Shown in pieces: positions 20,190 to 20,219 of a DNA stretch of 20,219 nt. The translations under genes and the position numbers were made by a program. The DNA is taken from the IMG/VR virus record IMGVR_UViG_3300009159_000425, positions 1 to 20,219 of that record. One strand, given 5' to 3'. This DNA comes from a virus. The notes under the pieces were generated by a model that worked only from the letters and a program-made list of their open reading frames with translations, was not told where the DNA came from and ran no database searches. Each line of letters opens with the position of its first letter. The first letter of the stretch is position 1.

Positions 20190-20219
20190 TAGTATATGTT
20201 GTTATAATCGTTATTAATA

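Noticed and set aside
1-20219. tRNA genes, CRISPR array, integrase, attachment site or insertion sequence
   Set aside because: No cloverleaf-like sequence, spaced repeat, recombinase motif or terminal inverted repeats were seen on reading both strands.

Overview
The window is a stretch of a tailed double-stranded DNA phage (or prophage) of a Bacteroidota host, probably a flavobacterium-like one. Reasons: very A+T-rich DNA, every supported gene on the minus strand, gene starts without a Shine-Dalgarno sequence but with A-rich leaders, Bacteroidota-type -7 promoter boxes (TAnnTTTG, here TATATTTG twice), and many proteins that resemble families I know only from Bacteroidota phages. No integrase, lysis gene, tRNA, CRISPR array or insertion sequence was seen, so lifestyle is undetermined. 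A long tail tape-measure gene and the absence of sheath or baseplate-wedge genes suggest a siphovirus.

Transcription runs from high to low coordinates. (1) 20189-18318 is an early block: conserved small proteins, a PD-(D/E)XK-like nuclease, a DUF3310 protein and overlapping microgenes, closed by a terminator at 18284-18311. (2) A promoter at 18225-18256 starts a second block down to about 14205: a 29-aa membrane peptide, a RecE/DUF3799-like exonuclease, a divergent thymidylate-synthase-family enzyme, a possible second nuclease, a stand-alone DnaA domain IV protein, and a tightly coupled string of microgenes. (3) 14163-12322 holds the small and large terminase subunits and two small genes. (4) 12257-12008 is a one-gene unit (56 aa) with its own promoter box and terminator. 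(5) 11963-4434 is the tail module: a tail-assembly-chaperone-like gene with a probable -1 programmed frameshift, tail terminator-like and gp10-like proteins, two large tail proteins, a 49-aa gene and the tape measure. (6) 4345-1 is the head module: XkdF-like protease, a tiny HAD-type phosphatase, a Cys-rich protein, a helical protein, a scaffold-like protein, major capsid protein, putative tail tube, a small conserved protein, and the first 82 codons of the portal protein cut by the window edge.

The most notable points are the T-run slippery site at 11474-11482, whose -1 frame ends exactly in a TAATG overlap with the next gene; the thymidylate-synthase-like protein at 16481-17113, which keeps the catalytic Cys and Glu but has Asp at the base-selecting Asn position and lacks the phosphate-binding Arg pair; and the gene order, in which tail genes come before head genes and the portal comes last. 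Eight genes of 29-57 aa are annotated here from direct reading of the gaps between larger genes.
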